Below the pieces are notes generated by a model that ran no database searches, was not told where the DNA came from, and worked only from the letters and a program-made list of their open reading frames with translations. From contig NZ_SJPG01000001.1 of NCBI RefSeq assembly GCF_007859715.1, forward strand, positions 6,528,001 through 6,592,000: a DNA stretch of 64,000 nt, in the 5' to 3' direction. The translations under genes were made by a program, and so were the position numbers. Below, piece after piece: positions 46,945 through 58,280 of the stretch (position 1 is its first letter; every line of letters starts with the position of its first letter). The stretch comes from Rubinisphaera italica (GTDB taxonomy: Bacteria; Planctomycetota; Planctomycetia; Planctomycetales; Planctomycetaceae).

Positions 46945-48171
46945 TCATCGCGAAGCGACAAACAAAGGTAACGATTCGTATTGTTTGTCCAGGATGTGAG
47001 AGCTGTCGCAGCTGAGCCAATTATCGAGAACTGTTGCGTAGACCTGTCGGAAATCTGTGTGAAACTTCAGGTCGCCATTGTCCAGGTTCGTCAAACTGGG
47101 ATGTTTGCCGATGAGTCCGGTTTCGAGGTCGCTTCCCATCAGAAACATGGGAGCGGCGGTGCCGTGGTCGGTCCCGTCACTGGCATTCTGGGCGACACGT
47201 CGTCCAAACTCGCTGAAGCACATGGTCAACACTCGCTCCTGCATCCCTTTTTCACGCAGGTCTTGTGCAAACGAGTTGAGAGCATCGCCCAGTTCTCGCA
47301 ATAATGCAGTGTGAGCAGGAGCTTGGAATGCATGGGTGTCGAACCCGTCAATTTCGACATAGTACACTCGGGCACCGATGTCCGAAGCGATCAGTTGTGA
47401 GACGGTTTTTAATTTACCAGCCAGTTCCGTCTCTGGATATTTCATATTTGAATTCTTACTTTTACTCACCTGCTGAAGTTTCTGGCTGACATCAATTGCA
47501 GTCGTTGTGCTTGTTTGTACAAAGTTGAGTAGAGAATCGGCTTCTGAATTTTCAGACTGAGCTAACGAACGCATCGCCTGGATGGAATCTTTTTCCTGAG
47601 TTTGCAATCGAAATTGCTCGATCGAACGAATCGAGGGAACCCTGTGATGCCGGCTGGCGACGGCCAACGGTTGCTTACGATTCCCAATGTGCATGCCGGT
47701 CGTCTCGGTCGATTCTCCCTCTGCCAGTTGATCAATTGCTCGACCGAGCCAGCCATCGGAACGATCTCCCGTTTTTCGCTGACACGTATGCCAGATATCC
47801 ATCGATTCAAAATGAGACCGGTTCGGCTGAGCATAACCGACACCCTGCACAACACCCAATAAACCCGCTTCGAGCAATTCGGAGAACCCGTCCAGAGCCG
47901 GGTTAAATCCGAATTCATCATTGATTTTCAATACGTCTTTTTTGGGGACTGCCAGTTTGGGACGCTGCTTATAATACTCATCTTGAGTGTAAGGGATGAT
48001 TGTATTGAGCCCATCGTTCCCGCCAGTCATCTGCACAACGACCAGGATATTCTCCTGCCCGGCAGCATTGTCTGCGATCTGTCCCCAGAATGCTGGAGCG
48101 GTTTGCTGGAATCCCAAAACCGCTAAGCCAGTTGCGGATAACTGCAGAATTTCACGTCGAACAAGAGACAT
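46945..48171 (-). CDS. DUF1501 domain protein
   Basis: A 408-residue protein of the DUF1501 family (PF07394, sulfatase-like fold) abundant in planctomycetes. The start ATG at 48171 has GGAG six bases upstream. N-terminal SLVRREILQLSATGLAVLG resembles a twin-arginine export signal. Motifs VVVQMTGGNDGLNTIIPY and the C-terminal 'FSEFGRRVAQNASDGTDHGTAAPMFLMG' are typical. It is probably exported and often encoded next to DUF1800 proteins, as here (33 bases downstream of it). Function unproven. Confidence 0.93.
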   Translation of the reverse strand: MSLVRREILQLSATGLAVLGFQQTAPAFWGQIADNAAGQENILVVVQMTGGNDGLNTIIPYTQDEYYKQRPKLAVPKKDVLKINDEFGFNPALDGFSELLEAGLLGVVQGVGYAQPNRSHFESMDIWHTCQRKTGDRSDGWLGRAIDQLAEGESTETTGMHIGNRKQPLAVASRHHRVPSIRSIEQFRLQTQEKDSIQAMRSLAQSENSEADSLLNFVQTSTTTAIDVSQKLQQVSKSKNSNMKYPETELAGKLKTVSQLIASDIGARVYYVEIDGFDTHAFQAPAHTALLRELGDALNSFAQDLREKGMQERVLTMCFSEFGRRVAQNASDGTDHGTAAPMFLMGSDLETGLIGKHPSLTNLDNGDLKFHTDFRQVYATVLDNWLSCDSSHILDKQYESLPLFVASR

Positions 48172-48203
48172 GCTGTACTCCAATTGAAGTTAGACTGCGC
48201 GAG

Positions 48204-49577
48204 TTAAGCCAATTGATACTCGGGAAGTGATACAATTAACCCGAGCCCGCGTCTTAAATTATTTTCAAACGAACCGGAACCATGTTCGCATCGTTGAACG
48301 AGTTCAGAATGTTTAGGTTCACTCAAGGGTACTGCCAGCAGTATTTCTACAAACCAGTCGACCGCTTCCTGGAGCGATGTCACCCCGTGTGTTTTGCAAT
48401 ACTGACTTAAGGAACCACCTCCGAAGCGAGTTTCATCGCGTACCAGCAGGGATTGCATTAAATTGGCTCGCGCGAGCAGAGTCGATGAATTGATCCAGTT
48501 TCGACCGCCTTCCCAACCCTTCACATTTGGAGGATAAAAAAGTCTCTGGCCAAGTTCATCAAGACCTCTGTTCAACTCGAGTAGATTCGTTGTTCCTTCA
48601 AACGAATTGAGTAAGCCAATTGCAAAATCGACTGGAGAACGAATTTTCCGTCCCATCGCATAGTCCGAATAAAACAGATTACTCGACAGCATCGTTTCCA
48701 GCAGCGCCCCGGTCTCCAGACCAGAGTCGCGGAATTGACTGGCCAGTGGTTGAATTAATTCCGGATGCTGCAAACCTTCATCGGCAATGAAAAACTGCAT
48801 CAATTTGCCGACGATAAATTCTGCCCCGGCTGGCTGTTTAAGAACCAGATCGACTCCCTGTTCTCCCGTAAATGTGCCTGTGTCATTGAATATGATCTTT
48901 TCATCGAAATCATGCTGGAAACGATTGAAGTAAAACTGATCGCGACGAATTTCCCAGCCTGTGAAACAGCGGGCCAGTTCCCGGATATCTTTTTCAGAGT
49001 AATTCCCTTCGCCAAGCACAAAGAGTTCCATAATCTCCCGAGCGAAATTCTCATTCGGATGAACTTTTCGGTTGGAGGCGGAATCCAGATAAATCAGCAT
49101 GGCCGGGTCTTGAGAGATTGCATGGACGAGCGATCCAAAATTCCCGAGAGCATGTTCTCGGAGAATCTGATTCTGATCGAACATCAATTGAGCATCTTTG
49201 ACCTTTTCCGCTCCTGTCGCGAAGTGTCCATGCCAGAAGAGTGTCATTTTCTCCAGGAGAGGAACCGATGTATTCAGCAATCGGTGAGTCCACCAGGCTG
49301 GTAAATTTTTGGCATCAGCTGTCGCGAGAACCGAACGGGCTAGAGACGCAGATACCTTTTCAACCTGTGGCGATTCCTGTCGATTCGAAATTTGCTCGGA
49401 TGCCAATTGAAGGGGACTCTTTTGCAGGCCACTCTGCAACATTTCTGGATTGGCAGCGAAACCGCAGCGGCGATAAAAGTGGGCGACTTGCCTTTGTGTC
49501 CAATCCTCAGGTTGTTCTGGCTGATAAGCCGACCAGGCCCATTCAGGATCAATATTTGTCTGGCCAGATTTCATCAT
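48204..49577 (-). CDS. DUF1800 domain protein
   Basis: A 457-residue DUF1800 protein. GAGG precedes the first ATG (49577). Motifs are WTQRQVAHFYRRCGFAANPEML and, later, NENFAREIMELFVLGEGNYSEKDIRELARCFTGW, and KSPVDFAIGLL-like (here RKIRSPVDFAIGLL). Paired with DUF1501 in many planctomycetes, thought to form an exported complex of unknown role. No clear signal peptide is seen. Upstream region is 149 bases to the next gene's stop. Confidence 0.93.
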   Translation of the reverse strand: MMKSGQTNIDPEWAWSAYQPEQPEDWTQRQVAHFYRRCGFAANPEMLQSGLQKSPLQLASEQISNRQESPQVEKVSASLARSVLATADAKNLPAWWTHRLLNTSVPLLEKMTLFWHGHFATGAEKVKDAQLMFDQNQILREHALGNFGSLVHAISQDPAMLIYLDSASNRKVHPNENFAREIMELFVLGEGNYSEKDIRELARCFTGWEIRRDQFYFNRFQHDFDEKIIFNDTGTFTGEQGVDLVLKQPAGAEFIVGKLMQFFIADEGLQHPELIQPLASQFRDSGLETGALLETMLSSNLFYSDYAMGRKIRSPVDFAIGLLNSFEGTTNLLELNRGLDELGQRLFYPPNVKGWEGGRNWINSSTLLARANLMQSLLVRDETRFGGGSLSQYCKTHGVTSLQEAVDWFVEILLAVPLSEPKHSELVQRCEHGSGSFENNLRRGLGLIVSLPEYQLA

Positions 49578-49726
49578 CAAACCTCACTGGAGATAAATTT
49601 ATAATCTTAACCCTTAAGTTTGGAAACCAAGCCTTAGGTTATGCTGTGCCCGACGACATTGAAGGTGGCGCACAAATCATCAGGAACAGCCTGACCTGCA
49701 TGATTTATGAAACAAACATGAACAGT

Positions 49727-51526
49727 CTACTCACGTGGACTCTTGTCGGCATTAATTTCAACTTCAAGCGTGAAGTCTAAAGTCGTTTCACTTGTTGATA
49801 ACACAGCTTTGCTTCTTTTAAACAGACGAACGATTTTCACAAGAGAATCAATTTCAGTCTCGGCCTCCTCTTGAGTATGACCTTCTTTGAGCATATTCTG
49901 CGAAATGAGATGCTCTCGATTGTCGACGACAAGGCGAACCAGTTCTTTGACACTCAGGAGCATTGCTGTGTTTCGAATGTCTCCAGTGTCTTCTGCTGGC
50001 TCGACACTCAATCTCTCTTTCGAAGACGCCACGGCTTCTGCCAGTTCGCTGGTTGTGGAGATGATCATCAGGTTGTCGGAAAAAGCGATTGATGGAGAAA
50101 AGTTGTAATTGATGCGTGCTTCCGTATCGGGTTTCTGATCGACTTCGGGCACCATGTTGGTCGTGACCAGTTCGCCACCTTCAATCGATTCAAAATCAAT
50201 TTCCAGCTGGGGCTGACCGTTCATCGCTCCCACGATGTTGAAAAAGCCAATCGCGTTGATGAAGTTTCGCCGAAACTCCTTCCGGGAGACTTTGGGATCT
50301 TTCAATTCCGTGACCAGTGCAAACCCCGGAAGTTTGATGGATGGAATCGGTTTATCTTCGGCAAATGTCTGCCGAGCAATCACAAATTGCATTTGCGGAC
50401 TGATGCCTGAAAGCACTTCATCGGCGAAATTGCGACCGGAAAACAGGGTTGAAAGCCCGACATCAGCCTTGGCGAGATCGTCGTTGGCTTTTTCATCAAA
50501 TAAGTCTCCAGCACGTTGAAACATCTGGCTGAGATCTCGATAGAATGAAATCGTCAACAGATGACCTGGTACATAAATCGGAGAGGATGCGGAGCCCGTC
50601 CCCTCGGGACCAAAGTAATGATTCCGTTCTTCGGAAATGGAACTTCGATCAAACGGGACGGAAAGCTTGAGCTTCAAACCCGAGTCGACTGTCTGCAGTT
50701 CTCCTGTTAGATAAGGTGTCTCATGAAAGGCACTGTAAAGTCCACCAAGCAAAAACTCTCCGCCGGGATCATCGGCTTTGTTACTATAAATGTTTTCATC
50801 TGGATTGGCGGCTCGAGCTGCGTCGATATCGATAAATAACCAGGCAATTGCATCGCCAGTTTTTGCATTGCTGGCATTCCGAAAGTTCTCTGTGCTTGAG
50901 AGCCCAGTATTTGAGTCGTCAATCAAAGCATCCAGCATGGAACGCCCAACGTCGCTTTTGTTGCCAATCAATATCCAGTTATTCCAGGTAGCAAACCCAA
51001 AATCACTTGCTTTAAAAACTTTCGCTTCACGATATTCAATCTGCTCAAAATGAGGTTCTTGTCCTTTGCTTTTTGCATCCCCTTCGATAAGTTCGACCAG
51101 AGAGTTTGTGATGTTATTTAATGCTTCCGCATCTTCAGCCTGCATAAGGAGCCCAACTCCATTCGAAACGGGATCGACTCCGATGCTGATTCCATGGTGA
51201 GTTAATTCGGCCAATGCCTCGGGCCATTTCTGCCCCAGCTTGGCTTCGACGACTTTCAAAGCAAATTGAAATTTCTGAAAGTCTTTTCCTTCCATCGCCT
51301 TCTTGATGGCTGGTATTGTCTTGAGTTCATCAAGCAGTTGGGAAATCTGAGGATTCTGCTGGGCTCCTTCAATTAAATCGACAGGTTGATCGACTTCGGC
51401 ATAGATGATTGTGGTCGCTGGAAAATATCGAGCGGCATCACCTGCAGGAGCCTCAGCATAAATGCCCAGGCTAAATACAGCAGCAAGCATTCCTGAGTAA
51501 AAAGTCGTTTGAGCGAAAGTCTGCAT
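49727..51526 (-). CDS. Secreted DUF3352-like protein
   Basis: A 599-residue protein with a signal peptide (residues 1 to about 28) and a beta-rich body starting with RYFPATTIIYAEVDQPVDLIEGA, a pattern of planctomycete DUF3352-type proteins. The body alternates alpha and beta with LLMQAEDAEALNNI and WLFIDIDAARAAN blocks. No catalytic site is visible. Divergent from the glycosyltransferase gene by about 255 bases. Confidence 0.78.
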   Translation of the reverse strand: MQTFAQTTFYSGMLAAVFSLGIYAEAPAGDAARYFPATTIIYAEVDQPVDLIEGAQQNPQISQLLDELKTIPAIKKAMEGKDFQKFQFALKVVEAKLGQKWPEALAELTHHGISIGVDPVSNGVGLLMQAEDAEALNNITNSLVELIEGDAKSKGQEPHFEQIEYREAKVFKASDFGFATWNNWILIGNKSDVGRSMLDALIDDSNTGLSSTENFRNASNAKTGDAIAWLFIDIDAARAANPDENIYSNKADDPGGEFLLGGLYSAFHETPYLTGELQTVDSGLKLKLSVPFDRSSISEERNHYFGPEGTGSASSPIYVPGHLLTISFYRDLSQMFQRAGDLFDEKANDDLAKADVGLSTLFSGRNFADEVLSGISPQMQFVIARQTFAEDKPIPSIKLPGFALVTELKDPKVSRKEFRRNFINAIGFFNIVGAMNGQPQLEIDFESIEGGELVTTNMVPEVDQKPDTEARINYNFSPSIAFSDNLMIISTTSELAEAVASSKERLSVEPAEDTGDIRNTAMLLSVKELVRLVVDNREHLISQNMLKEGHTQEEAETEIDSLVKIVRLFKRSKAVLSTSETTLDFTLEVEINADKSPRE

Positions 51527-51781
51527 AAAAGCATCATTCCAAAAGAGGGACTGAATTTGGTCTCTTATACTACTTTACTGCAGCTCATCCGGTTTCAAAA
51601 ATAAGCCAGAACCGTGTGTCAGTCACGAAAACATCCCCTGAATAATTCTCCCAGTGAGTACAAAAGGCCAATATTCGAGAATTTGTGAGGGTTTTCGACT
51701 CAGTAATTGAAATTGAACGCACCCCTGCCTCTACTGAAAAGTGTCCATGTTTTTTTCCACAATTCCTGCTTGGGCCCGTGC

Positions 51782-53017
51782 ATGTTTTCTGCTTTTGAAA
51801 TCTTACTGTTACTCCCGTTTACGGCTCTGGCGGTTGGGCAGTTTTATCTGATCCTGCTAGTCCGCAAAGCTTTTCGAAAGCCTTCACCACCACAGCTTAC
51901 AGATGCCGAATTTCCACGATTATTGATGGTTCTCTCTCTCAAAGGGGCCGATCCGGAGCTCAAATCGTGCCTGAAACGCCTCTGCACACAGGACTATCCC
52001 AACTATTGCTTACGACTCGTCATTGATTCACCAGAAGATCCAGCCTGGCCAATTGTGCGTGAGTTTCTGAATGAAAATCCCGATTCAGATTGCGATGTCA
52101 TCAATCTGGGAAATCGGCTGTCAACCTGCAGTGGTAAGATTTCGGGAATGCTGCGAGGAACCGAGGACCTGGAGGATTTTGAGATCGTTGCTTTTGTCGA
52201 TGGCGACGCTCAAATCGAGCCGTTCTGTTTGCGACGGCTCGCAGAAGGGTTAGCCGAACCTGAAGTCGGAGTGGTCACAGGCAACCGCTGGTATGTGCCT
52301 CAGTCTGCTCGGTTAGGAACGTTATGCTGCTACACATGGAATATGTATGCGGTGCCGATGATGATTGCCGCGAAAATTCCCTGGGGGGGATGCATGGCGG
52401 TTCGTTCTGAAGATTTGCAGCCGGGGCCTTTACGTGACCACTTGAAACGCTCTTTTGGAGAAGACAGTGCGATTGCCTCCTATATGCGTGACCAGGGAAA
52501 ACAGACTCGTTTTTTACCGGACCTGCTCGTACTGAATCATGAGGATTGCGGCATGCAGCAACTTTACAATTTTGTCATTCGACAATACCTGACCGTTCGA
52601 CTGCATAATCCCCATTGGAAAATTGTAGTGGCCTATAACCTGATTGTCAGCCTGCTGTTCAGCATCGCAATGCTGGGTTCAATGATTCCCAATCTCTATC
52701 AAAGTTCATTTTTGGCCGGCCTTACCATCACCACACTTTCGTCACTCGCACTGGCGATCACCATCCAGAACAAGGTTCGCGATCGTGTGCGAAAAATCGC
52801 AGGACGATCCATCTTCTGGGTCACCCCGGCTCGTTTCCTGGTCTTTCTCATCTCTATTCCCACGACCATGATGATCAATTTATTGACGACCGTTCAGTCA
52901 TTATTCACAAGCGAGCATATCTGGCGCGGCCTGAAATATCGCTTCGGCGGCGATCCACCCATTCAAGTGATTGAGCCCAAAGAATCCCGAGAACATTCCG
53001 TTTCGCTACGAGTGTGA
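51782..53017 (+). CDS. GT2-family membrane glycosyltransferase
   Basis: A 411-residue family 2 glycosyltransferase of the ceramide glucosyltransferase/HpnI-like type. One N-terminal transmembrane helix (about residues 3-25), a catalytic domain with LVIDSPEDP, the DxD motif FVDGDAQIEP, GEDSAIASY, and RQYLTVRL (Q/RxxRW-like), then C-terminal transmembrane helices (about 285-370). It transfers a sugar to a lipid or hopanoid carrier. The exact acceptor is not known. ATG at 51782 is chosen because the longer frame begins with TTG and non-conserved residues. Confidence 0.88.
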   Translation: MFSAFEILLLLPFTALAVGQFYLILLVRKAFRKPSPPQLTDAEFPRLLMVLSLKGADPELKSCLKRLCTQDYPNYCLRLVIDSPEDPAWPIVREFLNENPDSDCDVINLGNRLSTCSGKISGMLRGTEDLEDFEIVAFVDGDAQIEPFCLRRLAEGLAEPEVGVVTGNRWYVPQSARLGTLCCYTWNMYAVPMMIAAKIPWGGCMAVRSEDLQPGPLRDHLKRSFGEDSAIASYMRDQGKQTRFLPDLLVLNHEDCGMQQLYNFVIRQYLTVRLHNPHWKIVVAYNLIVSLLFSIAMLGSMIPNLYQSSFLAGLTITTLSSLALAITIQNKVRDRVRKIAGRSIFWVTPARFLVFLISIPTTMMINLLTTVQSLFTSEHIWRGLKYRFGGDPPIQVIEPKESREHSVSLRV

Positions 53018-53020
53018 TTA

Positions 53021-53088
53021 TATAAGCACGAAGCCTAAGCGAGTGTGTCAACCCGAGAGAACACACTCGCTTAGGCTTCGTGCTTGTA
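53021..53088. repeat. 28-bp inverted repeat (family copy 3) with paired change
   Basis: Arms 53021-53048 and 53061-53088 match with one G-T-compatible difference and carry AAGCCTAAGC in place of AAGCGCAAGC. The two-base change is mirrored in the other arm (GCTTAGGCTT), so pairing is preserved. It lies between convergent genes (glycosyltransferase and nrdB). Confidence 0.9.
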
Positions 53089-53240
53089 GTTATGTCATAT
53101 TGAAAGAAAAAAGACACCCACAAATGCGAGTGTCTCTATAAGCTTTCAATCTTCAACCAACATCGCCCTGCAGGAGCAAACGAAACGCACTTAAACCTTG
53201 TGCGCCCATGCGACTGCCCCCGGTCAAGCAGAATGCTTGT

Positions 53241-54302
<1,062 letters not shown>

Positions 54303-54323
54303 AGTCGAAATCCTTTCGAGGGA

Positions 54324-54352
54324 GGCGTTAGTAGTTGGGCGTTAGGCGTTAG
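54324..54352. repeat. GCGTTAG array, left boundary
   Basis: GGCGTTAGTAGTTGGGCG followed by TTAGGCGTTAG, a short array of GGCGTTAG words, lies directly upstream of nrdB. The reverse-complement array is at 55397-55428. Confidence 0.75.
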
Positions 54353-54391
54353 TTTTTAGAGAAAAAAGTTTATAAATAAATTCAGCAATTT

Positions 54392-54997
54392 TTAGTAAAC
54401 ACGAGCCGCATGGGATGTTCTTGCAATATTATTCGCATTGATGATGTTGCGTAATGATTCCAGACGCAGATTATCAATCTCATTGTCAAAGCGTTTTGCC
54501 CGAAGTAGTTCTTCATCCATTAATTCAGTCTTGCTCCATTTTAGAAATAGTGTTTTTACTTCTTCTGGATTGGCTGGGCGTGAGATGCTGTGGTCGCGGA
54601 TGTAGATGGTGTTCTGAAAATAGTAGGCTGGTTCAGTTTGTTGTTCAGACACAGTGATAAGTAAAACAAAGTGGTTGTCGACTGAGCACTGATGGCATTT
54701 GACTTTAGGCATAGGATTTAAATTTCCAACCAAACCCATTATGCGATCAACAACATTTTCTCTGTCTTGAGTTGTGATTTCATTCTGAGGTTTTACTGCG
54801 AAACCCTGTGCATTGATTCCAAGTAATACTTCTCCTCCACCTGAGTTGGCAAAGGCGACTGTCTCTTTTGTTATTTTATCAGCTTGCTGAGGAATTGACT
54901 CCTTGAATTCAACCTTGCTATTTTCGCCTTGAGCAATCAGGTCGAAGACACGGTTCGTATTTTCCTGGGAAGCCCAAGCGGGTAGTTTCTCTTCCAT
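54392..54997 (-). CDS. AlbA_2 (Schlafen-type) domain protein
   Basis: A 201-residue protein. ATG at 54997 with GAGGT-like spacing (AAGGTCGTTC before it). The AlbA_2 signature is ENSKVEFKESIPQQ, then FANSGGGEVLLGINAQG (residues 22-67). A beta-rich segment and a C-terminal polar helix follow. AlbA_2 domains occur in bacterial Schlafen-like proteins and helix-turn-helix ATPases, and bind nucleic acid. It starts only nine bases after the stop of the four-helix-bundle gene, so the two are probably coupled. No obvious active site is visible. Confidence 0.8.
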   Translation of the reverse strand: MEEKLPAWASQENTNRVFDLIAQGENSKVEFKESIPQQADKITKETVAFANSGGGEVLLGINAQGFAVKPQNEITTQDRENVVDRIMGLVGNLNPMPKVKCHQCSVDNHFVLLITVSEQQTEPAYYFQNTIYIRDHSISRPANPEEVKTLFLKWSKTELMDEELLRAKRFDNEIDNLRLESLRNIINANNIARTSHAARVY

Positions 54998-55005
54998 GAA
55001 CGACC

Positions 55006-55368
55006 TTACAATTTTTTGAGTGAATGTCCCAATTTCGTCAGCATCTTTCCGACTTCTTGAGAAAGATGCCATGCTGATTTGACCGTCTCGCGGTCGCAAA
55101 AGTTCAATCGGACCGAAAGTTCCATTTGTGTTTCAACTTCCATCAGGGAACCGCGGGCGATATTTACGTGGCGGCGATAATCCCCACCGCCACGTCCGTA
55201 TCCCTCAGCGATATTACTAGGCACCGAAACAGCTGCCCGACGAATTTGAGAAGTAAGTCCAAACTGTTCAGAAGATGGGAACTGAGTGGAAAACTTGTAG
55301 ACCTCTTCCACCAAAGTCATCGCTTTGCTCCAAACCAGCAAATCGCGATACCCCATTTCTCCAGACAT
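55006..55368 (-). CDS. Four-helix-bundle (S23/Avd-like) protein
   Basis: A 120-residue protein of the TIGR02436/PF05635 four-helix-bundle family. Motifs FSTQFPSSEQFGLTSQIRRAAVSVPSNIAEGYGRG are near-canonical, followed by a second pair of helices. GAGGA precedes ATG. Family members are found inside intervening sequences of 23S rRNA genes, in diversity-generating retroelements (Avd) and as orphan genes in accessory DNA. Here it is encoded inside the nrd locus, next to an AlbA_2 gene, between inverted GCGTTAG arrays. Confidence 0.92.
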   Translation of the reverse strand: MSGEMGYRDLLVWSKAMTLVEEVYKFSTQFPSSEQFGLTSQIRRAAVSVPSNIAEGYGRGGGDYRRHVNIARGSLMEVETQMELSVRLNFCDRETVKSAWHLSQEVGKMLTKLGHSLKKL

Positions 55369-55396
55369 GGATTCCTCGCAAACTCATCTAATATCC

Positions 55397-55428
55397 CTAA
55401 CGCCTAACAACTAACGCCCAACGCCTAC
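55397..55428. repeat. GCGTTAG array, right boundary (inverted)
   Basis: CTAACGCCTAACAACTAACG followed by CCCAACGCCTAC. Its complement contains GTTGGGCGTTAG and TTAGGCGTTAG, both shared with the left array at 54324-54352. It overlaps the nrdA stop codon (TAG at 55425-55427). Confidence 0.75.
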
Positions 55429-58280
55429 TGACATGCTTCACAGTCCGGATTATTCGGATCACAAACCTGGCCAACCATCGTCGCGGGAATCTCCACGGCT
55501 ACTTCTTCCGCGTGGGGGCGGTCGAGGCGGATGTCGTTGGAGGCGGATTTGTTTTTCATCCAGCGGGGCTGGATGCCGAATTTGTTGACGTCGACAGTCG
55601 ACTTCTCCACCTGAGTCGCAGCCAATGAACGCAGGTAGTATGTTGTTTTCAGGCCCTTCTTCCATGCGGCGAAGTACATGTCGTGCAGTTTCTTACCGCT
55701 CGGGTCCTGCATATACAGGTTGAGCGATTGTCCCATGTCGATCCATTTCTGACGACGGGCGGCACATTCGAGCAGCCAGTGAGGCTCGACTTCGAAAGCG
55801 GTTTTGTATCGCTCTTTGATGTCGGCTGGGACGCGAGCAATTTCGGAGAGGATGCCGTCGTAATACTTCAGGGCATCGAGCATGTCAGTGTCCCAGAGAT
55901 TACGATCTTTAAGCTCGTTAACAAGAACAGTACTCACCTGTGTGAATTCCCCGGAGAGGTTACTCTTCACATACAGATGCTTGTAACTCGGTTCGATGGA
56001 TTGTGAAACGCCAATGATCGTTGAGATCGTTGCGGTAGGGGCAATCGCCATGCAGTTACTGTTTCGCATGCCGTACTTGGCGACAGATTCCCGAACGGGT
56101 GTCCAATCGAGTGAGGCACTGCGATCGACATCAATCGCCTGACCACGCTCTGCTTCGAGGACGGCCAGGGTATCGATTGGCAATAAGCCACGATCCCATT
56201 TCGAACCTTCGTAAGTGGAATACTGACCGCGCTCTTTGGCCAGTTGGGAAGAAGCCAGAATCGCATGATAGGAAATCGCTTCCATGCTGCGATCTGCAAA
56301 TTCGACTGCTGCATCACTGGAATAGCTCAAGCCTTGTGCCAGCAGTGCATCCTGGAAGCCCATCACGCCGAGACCAACCGGACGATGCCGTTTGTTGGCA
56401 TTGGCGGCTTGATCAGTCGGATAGAAGTTAATGTCGATCACATTGTCGAGCATACGCATCGCAATGGTGACCGTTTCCTGCAACATGTCGAGGTCGAATT
56501 TTCCGTCGCGAACGTGAACCTTGAGGTTAATAGAGCCGAGGTTACAGACAGCCGTTTCACTTTCGGAGGTGTTGAGCAGAATTTCGGTACACAGGTTACT
56601 GCTGTGAACGACTCCGCAATGATCCTGAGGCGAGCGGACATTGGACGGATCTTTCCACGTAATCCAGGGATGTCCGGTTTCGAAGAGGCGAGTCAGCATT
56701 TTTCTCCACAATTCCATGGCACTGACTTTTCGGCTCAATCGCAGTTCACCTTCGGCTGCCAACTTCTCGTAATAGGTGTAGCGATCTTCAAAGGCTTTGC
56801 CGGTCAGGTCGTGGAGATCGGGAACTTCGTCGGGACTGAACAGCGTCCATTCCAGATTGGCTTCCACGCGTTTCATGAACAGATCGGGAATCCAGTTAGC
56901 GGTGTGCATGTCGTGAGTACGGCGGCGATCGTCTCCAGTGTTCTTGCGGAGATCGAGGAAATCTTCGATATCCATATGCCACGATTCAAGATACGCACAG
57001 ACGGCTCCCTTGCGTTTGCCACCCTGATTTACCGCGACGGCTGTGTCGTTGACGACTTTCAGGAACGGAATCACACCCTGACTCTGGCCGTTGGTGCCGT
57101 GAATGTGTGCGTTGGTCGCACGAATATTCGTCCAGTCGTTTCCGAGTCCGCCAGCCCATTTGGACAACTTGGCGTTATCGGAGATGAGGCGGAAGATATC
57201 TTCGAGATCGTCATCGACGGTTGACAGGTAGCAGGAACTCAATTGCGGATGCGGTGTGGCGGCATTGAATAATGTCGGAGTTGCAGATGTGAATCGCATC
57301 GAGGAAAGAATGTTGTAGAACTCGATCGCCCGCTGCTCTTTCAGCTCCCCTTCATTAAGAGCCAGTCCCATCGAAACTCGCATCCAGAAGAACTGAGGCG
57401 ATTCGATACGACGACCATCGACATGAATCAAATATCGATCGTAAATGGTCTGCAAGCCGAGGTATTGAAAGAGATGATCGCGTTCAGGTTCGAGTGCATC
57501 TGCCAGTTCGGTCAGATTGAATTCCCGCAGGTCTGGCGAGAGTCGCTCGGCTGTGATGCCATCGATAATATAGTGTTCGAACTGATTGCGATAAACCTGA
57601 GGCAACTTCTTAGCCGAAGGGGCACTGCCGAGTGAGTCGTGATAAATGACGTTGAGCATCAGGCGGGCAGCGACGGTATCGTAAATGGGATCGCGTTCAA
57701 TCCGACAACGAGCAGCCAGAATCATCGCCCGATAAATTTCACGAGTCGTAATGCCATCGTAAATCGACTTGAGGACTTCTTCCTGCAAATCGTTGATCGA
57801 ACAGACATCTTCCAGACCTTCGCAAGCCTGAGCGAGCCGTTGTTCGATGCGATTGGAATCGAAAGGAACACGAACGCCATCGTCGAGTGTGACATAAGTT
57901 TGTGCGCGGTCGGATCCTTCGTCGGCAAAACCTTCATCACCCCGCAAAGCCCGCAGCTTCGCATGCTCAGCACGATAGACGATATAACGTCGAGCAACAC
58001 GATAAAGCCCGTGCTTCATCATCAGCATTTCGACGGCATCCTGCACTTCTTCAACGCCGACTCCCTTGTCGGAACTGGCGGAATTGGCAATCTGCTCAGC
58101 GACTTCCTGGGTAATTGTCTTGATTGTATCGACAACTTCCGTATCAAGAGGCTGCTTATCAGCCAAATTCAACTCGGCTCGGTAAGCGTTCTCCATGGCC
58201 CGACCAATGCGGCCCATATCGAAAGAACTTACTCGGCCATCTCGTTTACGAACGATCCAATCTGTTTGCGGGCGAACCAT
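55425..58280 (-). CDS. nrdA: Ribonucleotide reductase class I alpha subunit
   Basis: A 951-residue alpha subunit, start at 58280 with AGGAG about ten bases upstream. Two ATP-cone domains (about residues 8-95 and 129-225) precede the catalytic barrel, as in other class Ic proteins. Active-site residues are in [27 protein letters not shown] (Asn, Cys, Glu) and [19 protein letters not shown] holds the radical-transfer Tyr pair; the C-terminus [12 protein letters not shown] is the redox Cys tail. The pair with the class Ic nrdB fits. The two genes are separated by a two-gene insert, so cotranscription may be disturbed. Possible NrdR boxes lie about 580 bases upstream. Confidence 0.96.
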   Translation of the reverse strand: MVRPQTDWIVRKRDGRVSSFDMGRIGRAMENAYRAELNLADKQPLDTEVVDTIKTITQEVAEQIANSASSDKGVGVEEVQDAVEMLMMKHGLYRVARRYIVYRAEHAKLRALRGDEGFADEGSDRAQTYVTLDDGVRVPFDSNRIEQRLAQACEGLEDVCSINDLQEEVLKSIYDGITTREIYRAMILAARCRIERDPIYDTVAARLMLNVIYHDSLGSAPSAKKLPQVYRNQFEHYIIDGITAERLSPDLREFNLTELADALEPERDHLFQYLGLQTIYDRYLIHVDGRRIESPQFFWMRVSMGLALNEGELKEQRAIEFYNILSSMRFTSATPTLFNAATPHPQLSSCYLSTVDDDLEDIFRLISDNAKLSKWAGGLGNDWTNIRATNAHIHGTNGQSQGVIPFLKVVNDTAVAVNQGGKRKGAVCAYLESWHMDIEDFLDLRKNTGDDRRRTHDMHTANWIPDLFMKRVEANLEWTLFSPDEVPDLHDLTGKAFEDRYTYYEKLAAEGELRLSRKVSAMELWRKMLTRLFETGHPWITWKDPSNVRSPQDHCGVVHSSNLCTEILLNTSESETAVCNLGSINLKVHVRDGKFDLDMLQETVTIAMRMLDNVIDINFYPTDQAANANKRHRPVGLGVMGFQDALLAQGLSYSSDAAVEFADRSMEAISYHAILASSQLAKERGQYSTYEGSKWDRGLLPIDTLAVLEAERGQAIDVDRSASLDWTPVRESVAKYGMRNSNCMAIAPTATISTIIGVSQSIEPSYKHLYVKSNLSGEFTQVSTVLVNELKDRNLWDTDMLDALKYYDGILSEIARVPADIKERYKTAFEVEPHWLLECAARRQKWIDMGQSLNLYMQDPSGKKLHDMYFAAWKKGLKTTYYLRSLAATQVEKSTVDVNKFGIQPRWMKNKSASNDIRLDRPHAEEVAVEIPATMVGQVCDPNNPDCEACQ

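Noticed and set aside
56244..57224. 326-codon plus-strand ORF opposite nrdA
   Set aside because: Antisense frame of nrdA with no family resemblance.
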